Part shown: piece after piece, positions 6,182-13,563 of the stretch
Layout of the letters: the number at the start of each line of letters is the position of its first letter
Position numbering within the stretch: the stretch's first letter is position 1
From: Candidatus Woesearchaeota archaeon
Lineage (GTDB): Archaea > Nanoarchaeota > Nanoarchaeia > Woesearchaeales > GW2011-AR4
Length of the DNA stretch: 18,771 bases
Assembly (NCBI GenBank): GCA_023259315.1
Contig: JAHFQL010000013.1
Location: forward strand, 1 to 18,771
Direction of reading: 5' to 3'
Program-made: the position numbers and the translations under genes
Notes under the pieces: model-generated
Seen by the model: the letters and a program-made list of their open reading frames with translations, nothing else
Told to the model about the DNA's origin: nothing
Database searches by the model: none

Positions 6182-7294
6182 ATGGGGCAAGTAAGAAGCA
6201 TAGATGAACATTTCTTTGATAGTGAAGGGAAAAACCCTGAGGAACTCAAAAAAATGTATTATGTGTTGGGAGCCTTTTATGTGGGATACGAATCTTGTGG
6301 GGAATCTGGCATTGAATTTACCTCGAGAAGCCGCAGTCTTGTTGATGTTATAAAAAAACTACTAAATATCCATAATCACATAAAGTCTTCAACTCAAAAA
6401 GGTATTACTTATCATTCTTTGAGGTCAAAAAGTGCCGGTAAATTGCGCTTAAGACTGGAAGAGCTTGGGCTTGATGCCGATAAAAAATCTAGGACGTTTC
6501 CTAATGATATCCCGCGCAGATATATGTCACATTTTTTACGAGGAATAATTGAAAACTTAGCATTTTTTTATGATGAAAATCGCAAACTCCAGCTTTCTTC
6601 TAACAGGGGGTTTTTAGATAATATGAATAGGGTTCTAGCAGCACGAGCAGGAGTAAAAAGAGGCAGCCCAAAATATAACCAGATAAAATATTTCCATTCT
6701 GATGCAGCCAGAATATATTCATTTATTTATTCAGATTGGAAGTTTGTCAGTAAAAACGGAATTTATGTCCAACAGAACCGGGACATGCTGGCTGAATTGT
6801 CAATACTAAAGCCAAATTCATGGATAGAGGCTGGAAGTAAAGGTTCTGCAGAAAGGATAAGACGGGCAATTAAATTGCTCGAGCAGGGACATAAAATAGG
6901 TGAGGTCAGAAAAGAGGTTGGATATCAAGCTGCTTCCGGTCTGCAACAGGCATTCAAGAAAAAAACCGGTAAATCTATCATTAAATATCTACAATCTCAA
7001 GGAATAGATTATAAAAAAAGTCTTCGGCCACAAGTAATTGCAGCAAAAAAAAGGGTCGAGAGAGCAAAAGATTTTCTCATGCAGGGAAATTCCGTTTCAG
7101 AAGCTGCTGAACTTGCAGGTTACTCTTACCCTACTGGCCTAGCCACCGCATTTAAAAGAGAATATGCAAAGTCACCTAGCGAATTCGTGAGGCAGCAGCA
7201 ACAAGAAATAACACAGCCACGATATACCAGTATTCCATCTTTTAGGGTTAGAGAATTCGGGCATGGTAACCCAACTGGAAGAAGAGAATATTAA
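6182..7294 (+). CDS. degenerate LAGLIDADG-like domain fused to two AraC-type HTH units
   Basis: This 370-aa protein has an apparently new arrangement. Residues about 20-190 look like a two-repeat LAGLIDADG fold. Helix 1 is YYVLGAFYVGYES (26-38), followed by strands and SRSLVDVIKKLL. Helix 2 is MSHFLRGIIENLAFFYD (115-131), followed by LQLSSNRGFLDNMNRVL. The metal-binding acids that end each helix in active homing nucleases seem replaced (around Y36/E37 and N125), so cleavage is doubtful. Two similar AraC/XylS-type helix-turn-helix units follow: 222-270 (RIRRAIKLLEQGHKIGEVRKEV, then FKKKTGKSIIKYL) and 288-338 (RVERAKDFLMQGNSVSEAAELAGY, then FKREYAKSPSEFV). The most likely role is DNA-binding transcriptional control. 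Bacterial WhiA also joins an inactive LAGLIDADG domain to an HTH, though with a different HTH type. A tail of about 30 polar residues ends it. It starts an accessory-looking stretch; the repeat R1 begins at its stop codon. Confidence 0.65.
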   Translation: MGQVRSIDEHFFDSEGKNPEELKKMYYVLGAFYVGYESCGESGIEFTSRSRSLVDVIKKLLNIHNHIKSSTQKGITYHSLRSKSAGKLRLRLEELGLDADKKSRTFPNDIPRRYMSHFLRGIIENLAFFYDENRKLQLSSNRGFLDNMNRVLAARAGVKRGSPKYNQIKYFHSDAARIYSFIYSDWKFVSKNGIYVQQNRDMLAELSILKPNSWIEAGSKGSAERIRRAIKLLEQGHKIGEVRKEVGYQAASGLQQAFKKKTGKSIIKYLQSQGIDYKKSLRPQVIAAKKRVERAKDFLMQGNSVSEAAELAGYSYPTGLATAFKREYAKSPSEFVRQQQQEITQPRYTSIPSFRVREFGHGNPTGRREY

Positions 7295-7333
7295 AATGCT
7301 GAGGACTTGCTCCACTGCTCTAATAGAATGCGT
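7292..7333 (+). repeat. 42-nt imperfect direct repeat, copy R1
   Basis: R1 begins at the TAA stop of the preceding gene. Without gaps it matches R2 (8351-8392) at 32 of 42 positions. Shared blocks are TAAAATGC, GAGGAC, CTCTAAT and AATGCGT, and most differences are transitions. Just beyond it GTGA/TCAC (7332-7343) can form a small hairpin, in the same relative place as one after R2. Confidence 0.6.
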
Positions 7334-7385
7334 GAATTATCACTTATATAAGGTATACGAGTGAGTTTAAAAATATTTCTATTGT

Positions 7386-7427
7386 GTCACATTTCAAAGA
7401 AAACAGCAAACTTTATATATTTGTGAC
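7386..7427 (+). promoter_or_regulatory. TATA box of fic framed by a 6-bp inverted repeat
   Basis: CTTTATATAT (7411-7420) is the TATA box, 21-30 nt before the ATG at 7441, so fic is probably leaderless. GTCACA (7386-7391) and its exact complement TGTGAC (7422-7427) enclose it. The arms are 36 bp apart start to start. A dimeric regulator could use this as an operator, but arms this short can arise by chance. Confidence 0.4.
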
Positions 7428-7440
7428 GTAATCTATACTT

Positions 7441-8325
7441 ATGGTCAACCTGAGAGTAAAAGAAGCCAGCGGAAAGAAGTATTATTATCTCGAGCATACA
7501 ATTAGAAAAGGCAATAGTTTCACGAATAAACGAAAGTATCTTGGTTCTGAACTGCCAAAAGACATTGAGTTGCTCAAAGAGAGGTTTATGTATGAACTGT
7601 TTTTAGAACGATATAATAAAATTCTTGGGACAATTAGGAAGAAGTTTAGTTTGGATTTTTCCAAGTATCCGCCAACCGCTAAGGAACAGTATATCGAATC
7701 GTTTATGATTAAGTTTACTTACAACACCAACAGAATAGAAGGCAGTACTTTATCCTTGAAGGAAACAGCGGACTTGCTGCAGCAGCATATAACACCAAGA
7801 AACAAGCCATTGCAGGACGTAAAGGAAGCAGAAGCCCACAAGAAAGTGTTTTATGAGATGCTTAATCATAAAAAGGACTTGACGCTTACTGCAGTTCTTC
7901 ACTGGCACAAGTTGCTTTTACAAGACACAGTGCCAGATATTTCAGGAATAATAAGACAGCACCAAGCAGCAATTGCAAGAAGCAAAGTAGAATTGCCTTT
8001 TCCAGCAGAGCTTGACACCCTATTGCACGAGTTTTTTATTTGGTATAATAAAAACAAAAGCAAACTGAATCCAGTAATTTTGGCTGCGTTAGTTCATTTA
8101 AAGTTCGTAACAATTCACCCTTTTAGCGACGGCAACGGAAGAATCTCAAGGATTATGATGAATTTTGTGTTGCACAAGCACAATTACCCTATGCTGAACA
8201 TTGAATACACAAATAGGAATTCTTACTACAATGCTTTGGAAAGAAGCCAGACTAAGAATAAAGAATATATTTTTGTTCAGTATTTGGTAAAAAGGTATTT
8301 GAAAATAAACAAGAGATATGTATAA
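7441..8325 (+). CDS. fic: Fic-domain protein AMP transferase, class II (N-terminal inhibitory helix)
   Basis: This 294-aa cytosolic enzyme would attach AMP (or another nucleotide moiety) to target proteins, or remove it. The Fic core motif HPFSDGNGRISR is complete at 226-237, including catalytic H226, D230 and R234. The self-inhibitory motif TNRIEG (96-101, consensus S/T-x-x-x-E-G/N) precedes the core, making it a class II Fic that restrains itself and needs no separate antitoxin. The N-terminal section (MVNLRVKEASGKKYYYLEH...) is the beta-strand module common in stand-alone archaeal Fic proteins. The C-terminus ends shortly after the core without a winged-helix domain. It is monocistronic, with its own TATA box, and sits between the two 42-nt repeats. 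Targets are unknown. Confidence 0.92.
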   Translation: MVNLRVKEASGKKYYYLEHTIRKGNSFTNKRKYLGSELPKDIELLKERFMYELFLERYNKILGTIRKKFSLDFSKYPPTAKEQYIESFMIKFTYNTNRIEGSTLSLKETADLLQQHITPRNKPLQDVKEAEAHKKVFYEMLNHKKDLTLTAVLHWHKLLLQDTVPDISGIIRQHQAAIARSKVELPFPAELDTLLHEFFIWYNKNKSKLNPVILAALVHLKFVTIHPFSDGNGRISRIMMNFVLHKHNYPMLNIEYTNRNSYYNALERSQTKNKEYIFVQYLVKRYLKINKRYV

Positions 8326-8350
8326 TTTGGATTTTCCTGATAAAAATAAA

Positions 8351-8392
8351 TAAAATGCGGAGGACACGCCTCGCCACTCTAATGTAATGCGT
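8351..8392 (+). repeat. 42-nt imperfect direct repeat, copy R2
   Basis: R2 lies 25 nt after the fic stop and exactly 1059 bp downstream of R1. Inside it GAGG (8360-8363) pairs with CCTC (8369-8372) around a 5-nt loop. Immediately after, GCGTAT (8389-8394) pairs perfectly with ATACGC (8400-8405). The same two hairpin positions exist, more weakly, in and after R1, which suggests an RNA or DNA structure is kept while the sequence drifts. Confidence 0.6.
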
Positions 8393-8422
8393 ATGTATTA
8401 TACGCTATTCTGTCTTACAAAG

Positions 8423-8433
8423 ATTTAAATAAA
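8423..8433 (+). promoter_or_regulatory. TATA-like box for the AbrB-helicase pair
   Basis: ATTTAAATAAA predicts a start near 8450-8458. The short leader would carry GGTGAGG (8455-8461), a Shine-Dalgarno-like stretch 11 nt before the ATG at 8473. Confidence 0.4.
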
Positions 8434-8472
8434 TATATTAATGTTTCTATTAATGGTGAGGTTTGATTAAAA

Positions 8473-8625
8473 ATGCCTAAGCTACAACAGATGACTTCTA
8501 ACAATAATCAGTTCTTCCTAACACTGCCTAAACAGATAGTAATGGCTAAAGGATGGCTTAAAGGTGATCAGATTAAAGTAGAGCTGGACACCAAAGGAAA
8601 CCTTGTTCTAAAGAAGACTGTGTAG
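8473..8625 (+). CDS. AbrB/SpoVT-like DNA-binding mini-protein
   Basis: This 50-aa protein reads as a single AbrB-type swapped-hairpin domain. The sequence QFFLTLPKQIVMAKGWLKGDQI (13-34) contains the family pattern LPK-x-(I/V)-x-x-x-x-GW-x-x-GD. It ends in a strand KGNLVLKKT (41-49). Such domains dimerise and bind DNA, typically as autorepressors or antitoxin-like regulators. It sits 22 nt ahead of the PIF1-like helicase gene, behind a shared promoter, so it probably regulates or accompanies that gene. Confidence 0.75.
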   Translation: MPKLQQMTSNNNQFFLTLPKQIVMAKGWLKGDQIKVELDTKGNLVLKKTV

Positions 8626-8647
8626 TTTATGTCACATTTTATTAAAA

Positions 8648-10033
8648 ATGGCAAACAACAACATACCACAACTAAACTCAATTGAGTTGACTGAAGAATT
8701 TTTGAAACTCTTTAAGTTGATAGAAGACACAAGTGAAAACGTTTTTGTAACTGGTAGAGCTGGCACAGGTAAATCAACATTCCTAAGCTATTTTAGAAGC
8801 AAAACAAGGAAGAAAACTGTTACACTAGCTCCTACAGGACTGGCAGCAGTAAATGTAGAAGGTCAGACTATACATTCATTCTTTCGTTTCCCACCAAGAA
8901 TGTTAGACCCTAAAGATGTCAAGAAGATGTATAATCCTGTTTATCGCAATCTTGATACTATCTTGATTGATGAAATCCCAATGGTTAGGGCTGATTTATT
9001 TGATGCAATTGATATTTTTATGAGAAAAAATGGAAAAGACTATACAAAACCTTTTGGTGGTGCTCAAATTGTTTTATTTGGCGACTTATTTCAACTTCCT
9101 CCTGTCGTAGAAAAAGAGGCACTGCCTATTTTAAGAATGAGATATGCATCTCGTTATTTCTTTAGCTCCAAAGTTTTCCAGCAGATGAATTTAAAAGTTG
9201 TGGAGTTGCCAAAAGTGTTTAGGCAACATGACTCAAAATTCATAGGCGCACTAGACAGAATAAGAAAAGGTAACATAGTATCAGATGATTTAGAAATCTT
9301 TAATCAAAGAGTTATCAAAGATTATAAACCTGACGACAGCAAGTTCTGGATTACATTAACACCAACAAACAAAATTGCAAATTTAAAAAACCAAGAAAAG
9401 CTTAACGAGCTTGCTGGTGAGCCAATAACTTATATTGCTAAACTAACAGGAGATTTTAAGGCAAATCCTAAAAATCTTCCAGTTGATTTAGAATTAAGAC
9501 TAAAAGTAGGTGCAAGAGTTATATTTGTTAAAAATGATACTGCTGGGGAGTTTGTTAATGGAACATTAGGCATAGTATCTGATTTAGGAAGTGATTGGGT
9601 AAAAGTCAAAATTAAGGAAGATGATGAGCCAGTTACAGTTAAAGCAATGACTTGGGAAAAGATAAGATACGATTATGATAGAGAAAATGATACAATTATT
9701 GATGAGATAACAGGCAAATTAACTCAGATACCATTGCGCTTGGCTTGGGCTTTGACTATTCACAAGAGTCAAGGATTGACTTTTGACAATGTATTCTTAG
9801 ATTTTTCTTCTGCGCCTTGGGAACACGGGCATACTTATGTTGCTTTAAGCAGATGTCGTGCAATAGAAGGCACGGTTTTAAACAACAAACTATATCCTAA
9901 TGATGTAGTTGTAGACTCTAAAGTTACTGATTTTATCCAATCAAATGGAAACAAAGATGTCTGGAAAAATTTGAGAAAAGACGGACAGTCATCTTTGCAT
10001 ATTTTTGATAGAAATGATGGCAAGAAAGAATAG
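8648..10033 (+). CDS. PIF1-family DNA helicase (superfamily 1)
   Basis: This 461-aa ATP-dependent 5'-3' DNA helicase belongs to the PIF1/RecD-like group. Visible motifs are Walker A GRAGTGKS (36-43), motif Ia LAPTGLAAVNV (60-70), Walker B ILIDEIPM (105-112; Pro where most relatives have Ser) and motif III LFGDLFQLPPV (143-153). FRQ (191-193), TLTPTN (236-241), motif V WALTIHKSQGLTFD (367-380) and motif VI YVALSRCR (397-404) complete the set. The protein is compact, with no added N- or C-terminal domain. PIF1 enzymes unwind G-quadruplexes and stalled forks, and related genes are common on mobile elements. It follows the AbrB-like gene by 22 nt. Being intact but outside any replication cluster, it may be accessory cargo. 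Confidence 0.92.
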   Translation: MANNNIPQLNSIELTEEFLKLFKLIEDTSENVFVTGRAGTGKSTFLSYFRSKTRKKTVTLAPTGLAAVNVEGQTIHSFFRFPPRMLDPKDVKKMYNPVYRNLDTILIDEIPMVRADLFDAIDIFMRKNGKDYTKPFGGAQIVLFGDLFQLPPVVEKEALPILRMRYASRYFFSSKVFQQMNLKVVELPKVFRQHDSKFIGALDRIRKGNIVSDDLEIFNQRVIKDYKPDDSKFWITLTPTNKIANLKNQEKLNELAGEPITYIAKLTGDFKANPKNLPVDLELRLKVGARVIFVKNDTAGEFVNGTLGIVSDLGSDWVKVKIKEDDEPVTVKAMTWEKIRYDYDRENDTIIDEITGKLTQIPLRLAWALTIHKSQGLTFDNVFLDFSSAPWEHGHTYVALSRCRAIEGTVLNNKLYPNDVVVDSKVTDFIQSNGNKDVWKNLRKDGQSSLHIFDRNDGKKE

Positions 10034-10034
10034 T

Positions 10035-10245
10035 CTAGATATGATAGCTTCTAAATAATTTTTGAGCACCATCTCCTTTGAAAGCTAATACACTATCGTT
10101 GGATACTAAAGCTTGTAATGATGCTGTGCTAAAGGTTCTTTTGAGTAAATCAATTTTAAAATTTTATCAACAGCTTTTTCGTGAGACCTTTTAACGGACA
10201 TTAATTCTTGCACCCTACACTTAGGCAATTCTAATAAAATTATTT
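10035..10245 (-). pseudogene. possible degenerate coding remnant with a frameshift
   Basis: Between the helicase and the ATPase operon the minus strand reads protein-like in two frames that meet near 10138-10148. The first is ILLELPKCRVQELMSVKRSH and then EKAVDKILKLIYS. After a one-base shift comes LKRTFSTASLQALVSNDS and then VLAFKGDGAQKLFRSYHI before a stop at 10035. A stop precedes the first part and no start with a promoter is visible. I recognise no family. It could equally be chance open frames in spacer DNA. Confidence 0.25.
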
Positions 10246-10256
10246 ATTTGATATTT

Positions 10257-10379
10257 TTAACTTCTCGCCTTAATCCAGAAATAAAGATAAACAAGAAATC
10301 CTGCTATTAAAATAAAATTTATTATATGAAAAGTAATTGGCAGTCTTCGCAATATTTTTTGTTTTGTCTCTTTTTTCAT
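10257..10379 (-). CDS. 40-aa single-helix membrane protein coupled to atpD
   Basis: A 40-aa ORF begins MKKETKQKILRRLP, has one hydrophobic helix (about residues 15-36, FHIINFILIAGFLVYLYFW) and ends KARS. The strongly basic N-terminus suggests an N-in orientation. Its ATG overlaps the atpD stop by one base (TAATG), the classic arrangement for translational coupling, so it is the last gene of the ATP synthase operon. I recognise no family. It may be a small accessory, assembly or lipid-facing subunit of the enzyme, but that is inferred from position alone. Confidence 0.6.
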   Translation of the reverse strand: MKKETKQKILRRLPITFHIINFILIAGFLVYLYFWIKARS

Positions 10380-10999
10380 TATGCTGACTTGGCTTTTATC
10401 CTCTTCATCCTGAATATATTTTCTCTTTCCATTTCCTCAAGTCTTAATTGTATGAAGGATTTCTGCTTGTCCAGTGAGGGTATTACAATGAATTCCAAGG
10501 CATTGACTCTTCTTTTTGTTTTTTCTATTTCGTTCAATAATTTCCTCATTGATGTTTCAATTTCTGCTGCCAATATTATTTTTTCAACAACACTTTCGTA
10601 TGAAGACGCAGCTTCGTCAACAGCTGAAGAGCTGTAAACCCCGTAGCCTCTTTCCATGAATCCTTTTTTTATTTCAGAAGACTCTATTTTTGGGACTTTG
10701 ATCCCCATTATGTTCTTGGTTGTCAGTTTGACTTCAGGCATGTCCTTGATTGCCATTGCTATTGACTTGATTTTTAGGTCTCCTTCCAGAGTTCTGGCAA
10801 TGTTTATTTTTTCCAATGCGATTTTATACTCTTCAACTAATTCCTGCCTCAGGGTTTTTGCGCTCTTCAAAATCTCAAAGAACTCAAGAATAAGGCCGTC
10901 TCTTTTCTTTTTCAGCAAATTATAACCGCTTTTAGCTAACTTAATCTGTTTTTTTAATTTAAGCAGTTCGCTTCTTGTTGGTTTAACGTCTTGTGGCAT
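10379..10999 (-). CDS. atpD: A-type ATP synthase subunit D (central stalk)
   Basis: This 206-aa subunit D forms the rotating central shaft with subunit F, linking the A3B3 head to the membrane rotor ring. The family signature is at the N-terminus: VKPTRSELLKLKKQIKLAKS (5-24), then the long helix YNLLKKKRDGLI. A second long helix near the C-terminus (about 135-200) pairs with the first as an antiparallel coiled coil. Length is normal. It is separated from atpB by 141 nt, the widest gap of the operon, which holds a palindrome and a candidate internal promoter. Its stop overlaps the start of the 40-aa membrane-protein gene. Confidence 0.95.
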   Translation of the reverse strand: MPQDVKPTRSELLKLKKQIKLAKSGYNLLKKKRDGLILEFFEILKSAKTLRQELVEEYKIALEKINIARTLEGDLKIKSIAMAIKDMPEVKLTTKNIMGIKVPKIESSEIKKGFMERGYGVYSSSAVDEAASSYESVVEKIILAAEIETSMRKLLNEIEKTKRRVNALEFIVIPSLDKQKSFIQLRLEEMERENIFRMKRIKAKSA

Positions 11000-11019
11000 T
11001 TTAAAAATTGTATTTAATT

Positions 11020-11035
11020 AATTTAAGCTTAAATT
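11020..11035 (-). promoter_or_regulatory. 16-bp perfect palindrome and TATA-like element before atpD
   Basis: AATTTAAGCTTAAATT is a perfect palindrome 21-36 nt upstream of the atpD ATG (10999), where a TATA box would lie. It may serve as an internal promoter for atpD and the 40-aa gene, or as an operator. A/T-rich palindromes of this size can occur by chance. Confidence 0.35.
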
Positions 11036-11140
11036 TCAATCCGTTCGCTATGCTCATTTACTAAAAAATTTCGGCGAGTGTAATTATTGCGGCAAATGGC
11101 AGCTGAATAAAAATTTATTTCTCAAACACAAATTAAGATT

Positions 11141-12511
11141 TTATTGTGCTGGCTTGTAGTATTTTTTCTTTAATTCCGGGCTTATCCTTGTCAATTCGTT
11201 TTCTGGAATTGTTCCAAACAACTTCCAACCCAAGTCAAGAGTCTCTGAAATGCCCCTATCCTCATCTCGCCTCTGCCTTACAAACTTGTCTTCGAATTCT
11301 GCTGCAAATTTAAGCAGTCGCTTGTCCCTTTCGCTCAATGCCTCTTCTCCAACTATTGCAACTAGGCCTCTTAAGTCACGGCCTTCTGCATAGGCTGCAT
11401 ACAATTGGTCAGATACTTGCTTGTGGTCTTCCCTTGTCCTTTCCTTTCCTATTCCTAAATTCATCAATCTTGAAAGCGAAGGCAAAACATCAATGCTTGG
11501 ATAAATCCCTTTCCTGTGCAACTCTCTTGCAAGAACAATCTGACCTTCCGTGATATAGCCCGTTAAATCTGGAATCGGGTGAGTAATGTCGTCACCGACC
11601 ATTGTTAATATTGGTATTTGCGTGACAGAACCTTTCTTTCCCTTGATAACGCCAGCCCTCTCATAAATTGTCGCTAAGTCAGTATACATGTAACCCGGAT
11701 AGCCTCTTCTGCCCGGAATTTCTTCCCGTGCTGCACCAATTTCTCTCAATGATTCACAATAATTTGTCATATCAGTCAAGATGACAAGGACGTGAGCATC
11801 ATGCTCATAAGCAAAATATTCTGCTGCTGTCAAAGCCATTCTTGGAGTAACAAGACGCTCAACTGCCGGGTCATTTGCAAGGTTAAGGAAAACCACAGAC
11901 CTCTCAAGAGCTCCTGTCTGCCTGAAATCATTTATAAAATATTGGGCTTCCTCGTTTGTGATGCCCATTGCCGCAAAAACAACGACAAAGTTTTCCTGCT
12001 TGCCTACAACTTTTGCTTGTCTTGCTATTTGCAGGGCAATCTCATTGTGAGGCAACCCTGAACCGGAAAACAATGGCAGTTTTTGCCCACGAACAAGGGT
12101 GTTCATTGCATCAACTGTTGACAAGCCTGTTTGTATAAAGTCATGAGGAGATGCCCTTGAAAATGGATTTATCGCAGATCCTATTATGTCAAGCCTTTTT
12201 TCCGGAATAATTTCTGGACCATCATCAATTGGCTTGCCGGAGCCGCTTAAAACACGGCCAAGCATGTCCTTTGCAACATTCAATTTTAATGTATCTCCTA
12301 AAAATTTAACTCTGGAGTCGACATCTATGCCGGCAGTGCCTTCAAAAACCTGAACAACGACAATATCATCGCTAGTATCTAGGACCTGCCCATTTTTGAT
12401 TTCACCGTTAGAAAGCTGAATTTTCGCAATATCACCATACCCAATCGGATCTGTTTTCTCCACAAAAATCAAAGGTCCGGCAATCTTAGTTATTGTTTTG
12501 TATTCCTTCAT
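11141..12511 (-). CDS. atpB: A-type ATP synthase subunit B (non-catalytic head)
   Basis: This 456-aa regulatory head subunit alternates with A in the A3B3 ring. It has the N-terminal beta barrel (1-75). The degenerate P-loop region is [11 protein letters not shown] (149-159), typical of B and unable to hydrolyse ATP. Further family blocks are [49 protein letters not shown] and [11 protein letters not shown] (with the Arg that reaches the catalytic site). Length is normal. It begins only 6 nt after the amidotransferase stop, so it depends on the same transcript. Unusually, it is not next to atpA: two unrelated genes lie between. Confidence 0.97.
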   Translation of the reverse strand: MKEYKTITKIAGPLIFVEKTDPIGYGDIAKIQLSNGEIKNGQVLDTSDDIVVVQVFEGTAGIDVDSRVKFLGDTLKLNVAKDMLGRVLSGSGKPIDDGPEIIPEKRLDIIGSAINPFSRASPHDFIQTGLSTVDAMNTLVRGQKLPLFSGSGLPHNEIALQIARQAKVVGKQENFVVVFAAMGITNEEAQYFINDFRQTGALERSVVFLNLANDPAVERLVTPRMALTAAEYFAYEHDAHVLVILTDMTNYCESLREIGAAREEIPGRRGYPGYMYTDLATIYERAGVIKGKKGSVTQIPILTMVGDDITHPIPDLTGYITEGQIVLARELHRKGIYPSIDVLPSLSRLMNLGIGKERTREDHKQVSDQLYAAYAEGRDLRGLVAIVGEEALSERDKRLLKFAAEFEDKFVRQRRDEDRGISETLDLGWKLFGTIPENELTRISPELKKKYYKPAQ

Positions 12512-12517
12512 TTTGGT

Positions 12518-13234
12518 TTAAATTAATCCTGCAATTTGTAAAAAGTTATTGATTATAGTTTTACTATTAGCTTGATATTCAGATTTTAAAGCTTGATAAT
12601 CTCTCCTTAATGAGTTTGAATCAATTAATTTTAGGTCCCGGTCTTTTTCAATCCATTCATTCAATAATGGTTCTGTCAATTCTAAATGACCTTGAAATCC
12701 ATAAGCAGTTTTTCCAATTTTGACTACTTGATTTGTGCAATATTTTCCTGTCGCTAATAATTTCATATTTGAATTCAATTTAACTGTATCCCCATGCAAG
12801 TGGAATATTTTCATTGGTGATTTAATTCCAGTAAATATTGGGTCTTTCTTTCCTTCATTTGTTAATTCAATTTCAAAATTTTTATTTTTTGAATCTCTGA
12901 ATCCTATTTCCTTAATCTCATTCCTGTGAACTTCTCCGCCAGCAGATTTGACTAAAGTTTGAAGACCCAAACAAATTCCAAAATATGGAATTCCATCGCT
13001 TAAAATTTGTTTTATTTGTTTCAATTCATTATTCATTCTTGTTGTTTTGTCATTGGCGCTAGATGGTCCGCCAAAAATAAAAACCGCAGAATATTTTATG
13101 GGATTGGAAAAAGCTTGTCCTTGGCTAATATCAATAACATTATAATATAAATCATTTTCATCTAATATTTCTCCAATTAACCCAGGACCCTCATGTGAAA
13201 TATTTTTTAGAATCAAAACTTTTTCTTTGGCCAT
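12518..13234 (-). CDS. class I glutamine amidotransferase, GMP-synthase-like
   Basis: This 238-aa stand-alone class I glutamine amidotransferase releases ammonia from glutamine (or is a relative acting on other substrates). The triad is complete: nucleophile C88 in YFGICLGLQ (84-92), then H183 and E185 in FQGHLE (180-185). GGPSSAND (55-62) and FHLHGD (144-149) match the GMP-synthase-like branch. About 50 residues follow the triad, with a C-terminal helix (QANSKTIINNFLQIAGLI). No synthetase partner domain is attached or adjacent. It is wedged in the ATP synthase operon, 3 nt after the HEPN gene and 6 nt before atpB. Its DNA looks more AT-rich than the flanking atp genes, which suggests later insertion. 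Its substrate is unknown. Confidence 0.85.
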   Translation of the reverse strand: MAKEKVLILKNISHEGPGLIGEILDENDLYYNVIDISQGQAFSNPIKYSAVFIFGGPSSANDKTTRMNNELKQIKQILSDGIPYFGICLGLQTLVKSAGGEVHRNEIKEIGFRDSKNKNFEIELTNEGKKDPIFTGIKSPMKIFHLHGDTVKLNSNMKLLATGKYCTNQVVKIGKTAYGFQGHLELTEPLLNEWIEKDRDLKLIDSNSLRRDYQALKSEYQANSKTIINNFLQIAGLI

Positions 13235-13237
13235 TTT

Positions 13238-13561
13238 TTAATTTTTTATAATTTGTTTGCATTCTCCTCCTGTATATTTTTTAGGTGAATCGGGATAACG
13301 AGAAGATATATACGCAGGATTTATTTTAGCACATAATTCTATAATCTTAATTTGGGCATTATTTAATTTAGCCAATCTGGTTAAATCATGAATTTTTGAA
13401 AAATTATTTGTTTTTTTAATTAATAATGCTTTGAGTGCTTTCTCAACAGATTGCTGGCACCAAAAAGCTGCCGACTTGTATTTTTTACCTTCAAAATTAA
13501 ATTTTGCAGTGCCACAATCTTCTCTTGCTTGCCCCATCCATTTCTTAACTTCTTCTTGCAT
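13238..13561 (-). CDS. HEPN-domain protein
   Basis: This 107-aa four-helix HEPN protein (PF05168-like) shows AREDCGTAKFNFEGKKYKSAAF (12-33), CQQSVEKALKALL (35-47) and IHDLTRLAKL (57-66), ending in NPAYISSRYPD (81-91). It then stops about 20 residues short of the usual end, so the last helix is truncated or shortened. I see no R-x4-6-H motif, the signature of HEPN ribonucleases, so it is probably a binding or adaptor member rather than an active toxin. No nucleotidyltransferase (MNT) antitoxin partner is next to it. The ATG at 13561 is 2 nt after the atpA stop (TGAAAATG); the TTG six bases earlier is a less likely start. The amidotransferase gene follows after 3 nt. Confidence 0.82.
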   Translation of the reverse strand: MQEEVKKWMGQAREDCGTAKFNFEGKKYKSAAFWCQQSVEKALKALLIKKTNNFSKIHDLTRLAKLNNAQIKIIELCAKINPAYISSRYPDSPKKYTGGECKQIIKN

Positions 13562-13563
13562 TT

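Noticed and set aside
13238..13561. HEPN-MNT toxin-antitoxin pair
   Set aside because: No nucleotidyltransferase gene is adjacent and the HEPN protein lacks a visible R-x4-6-H ribonuclease motif.
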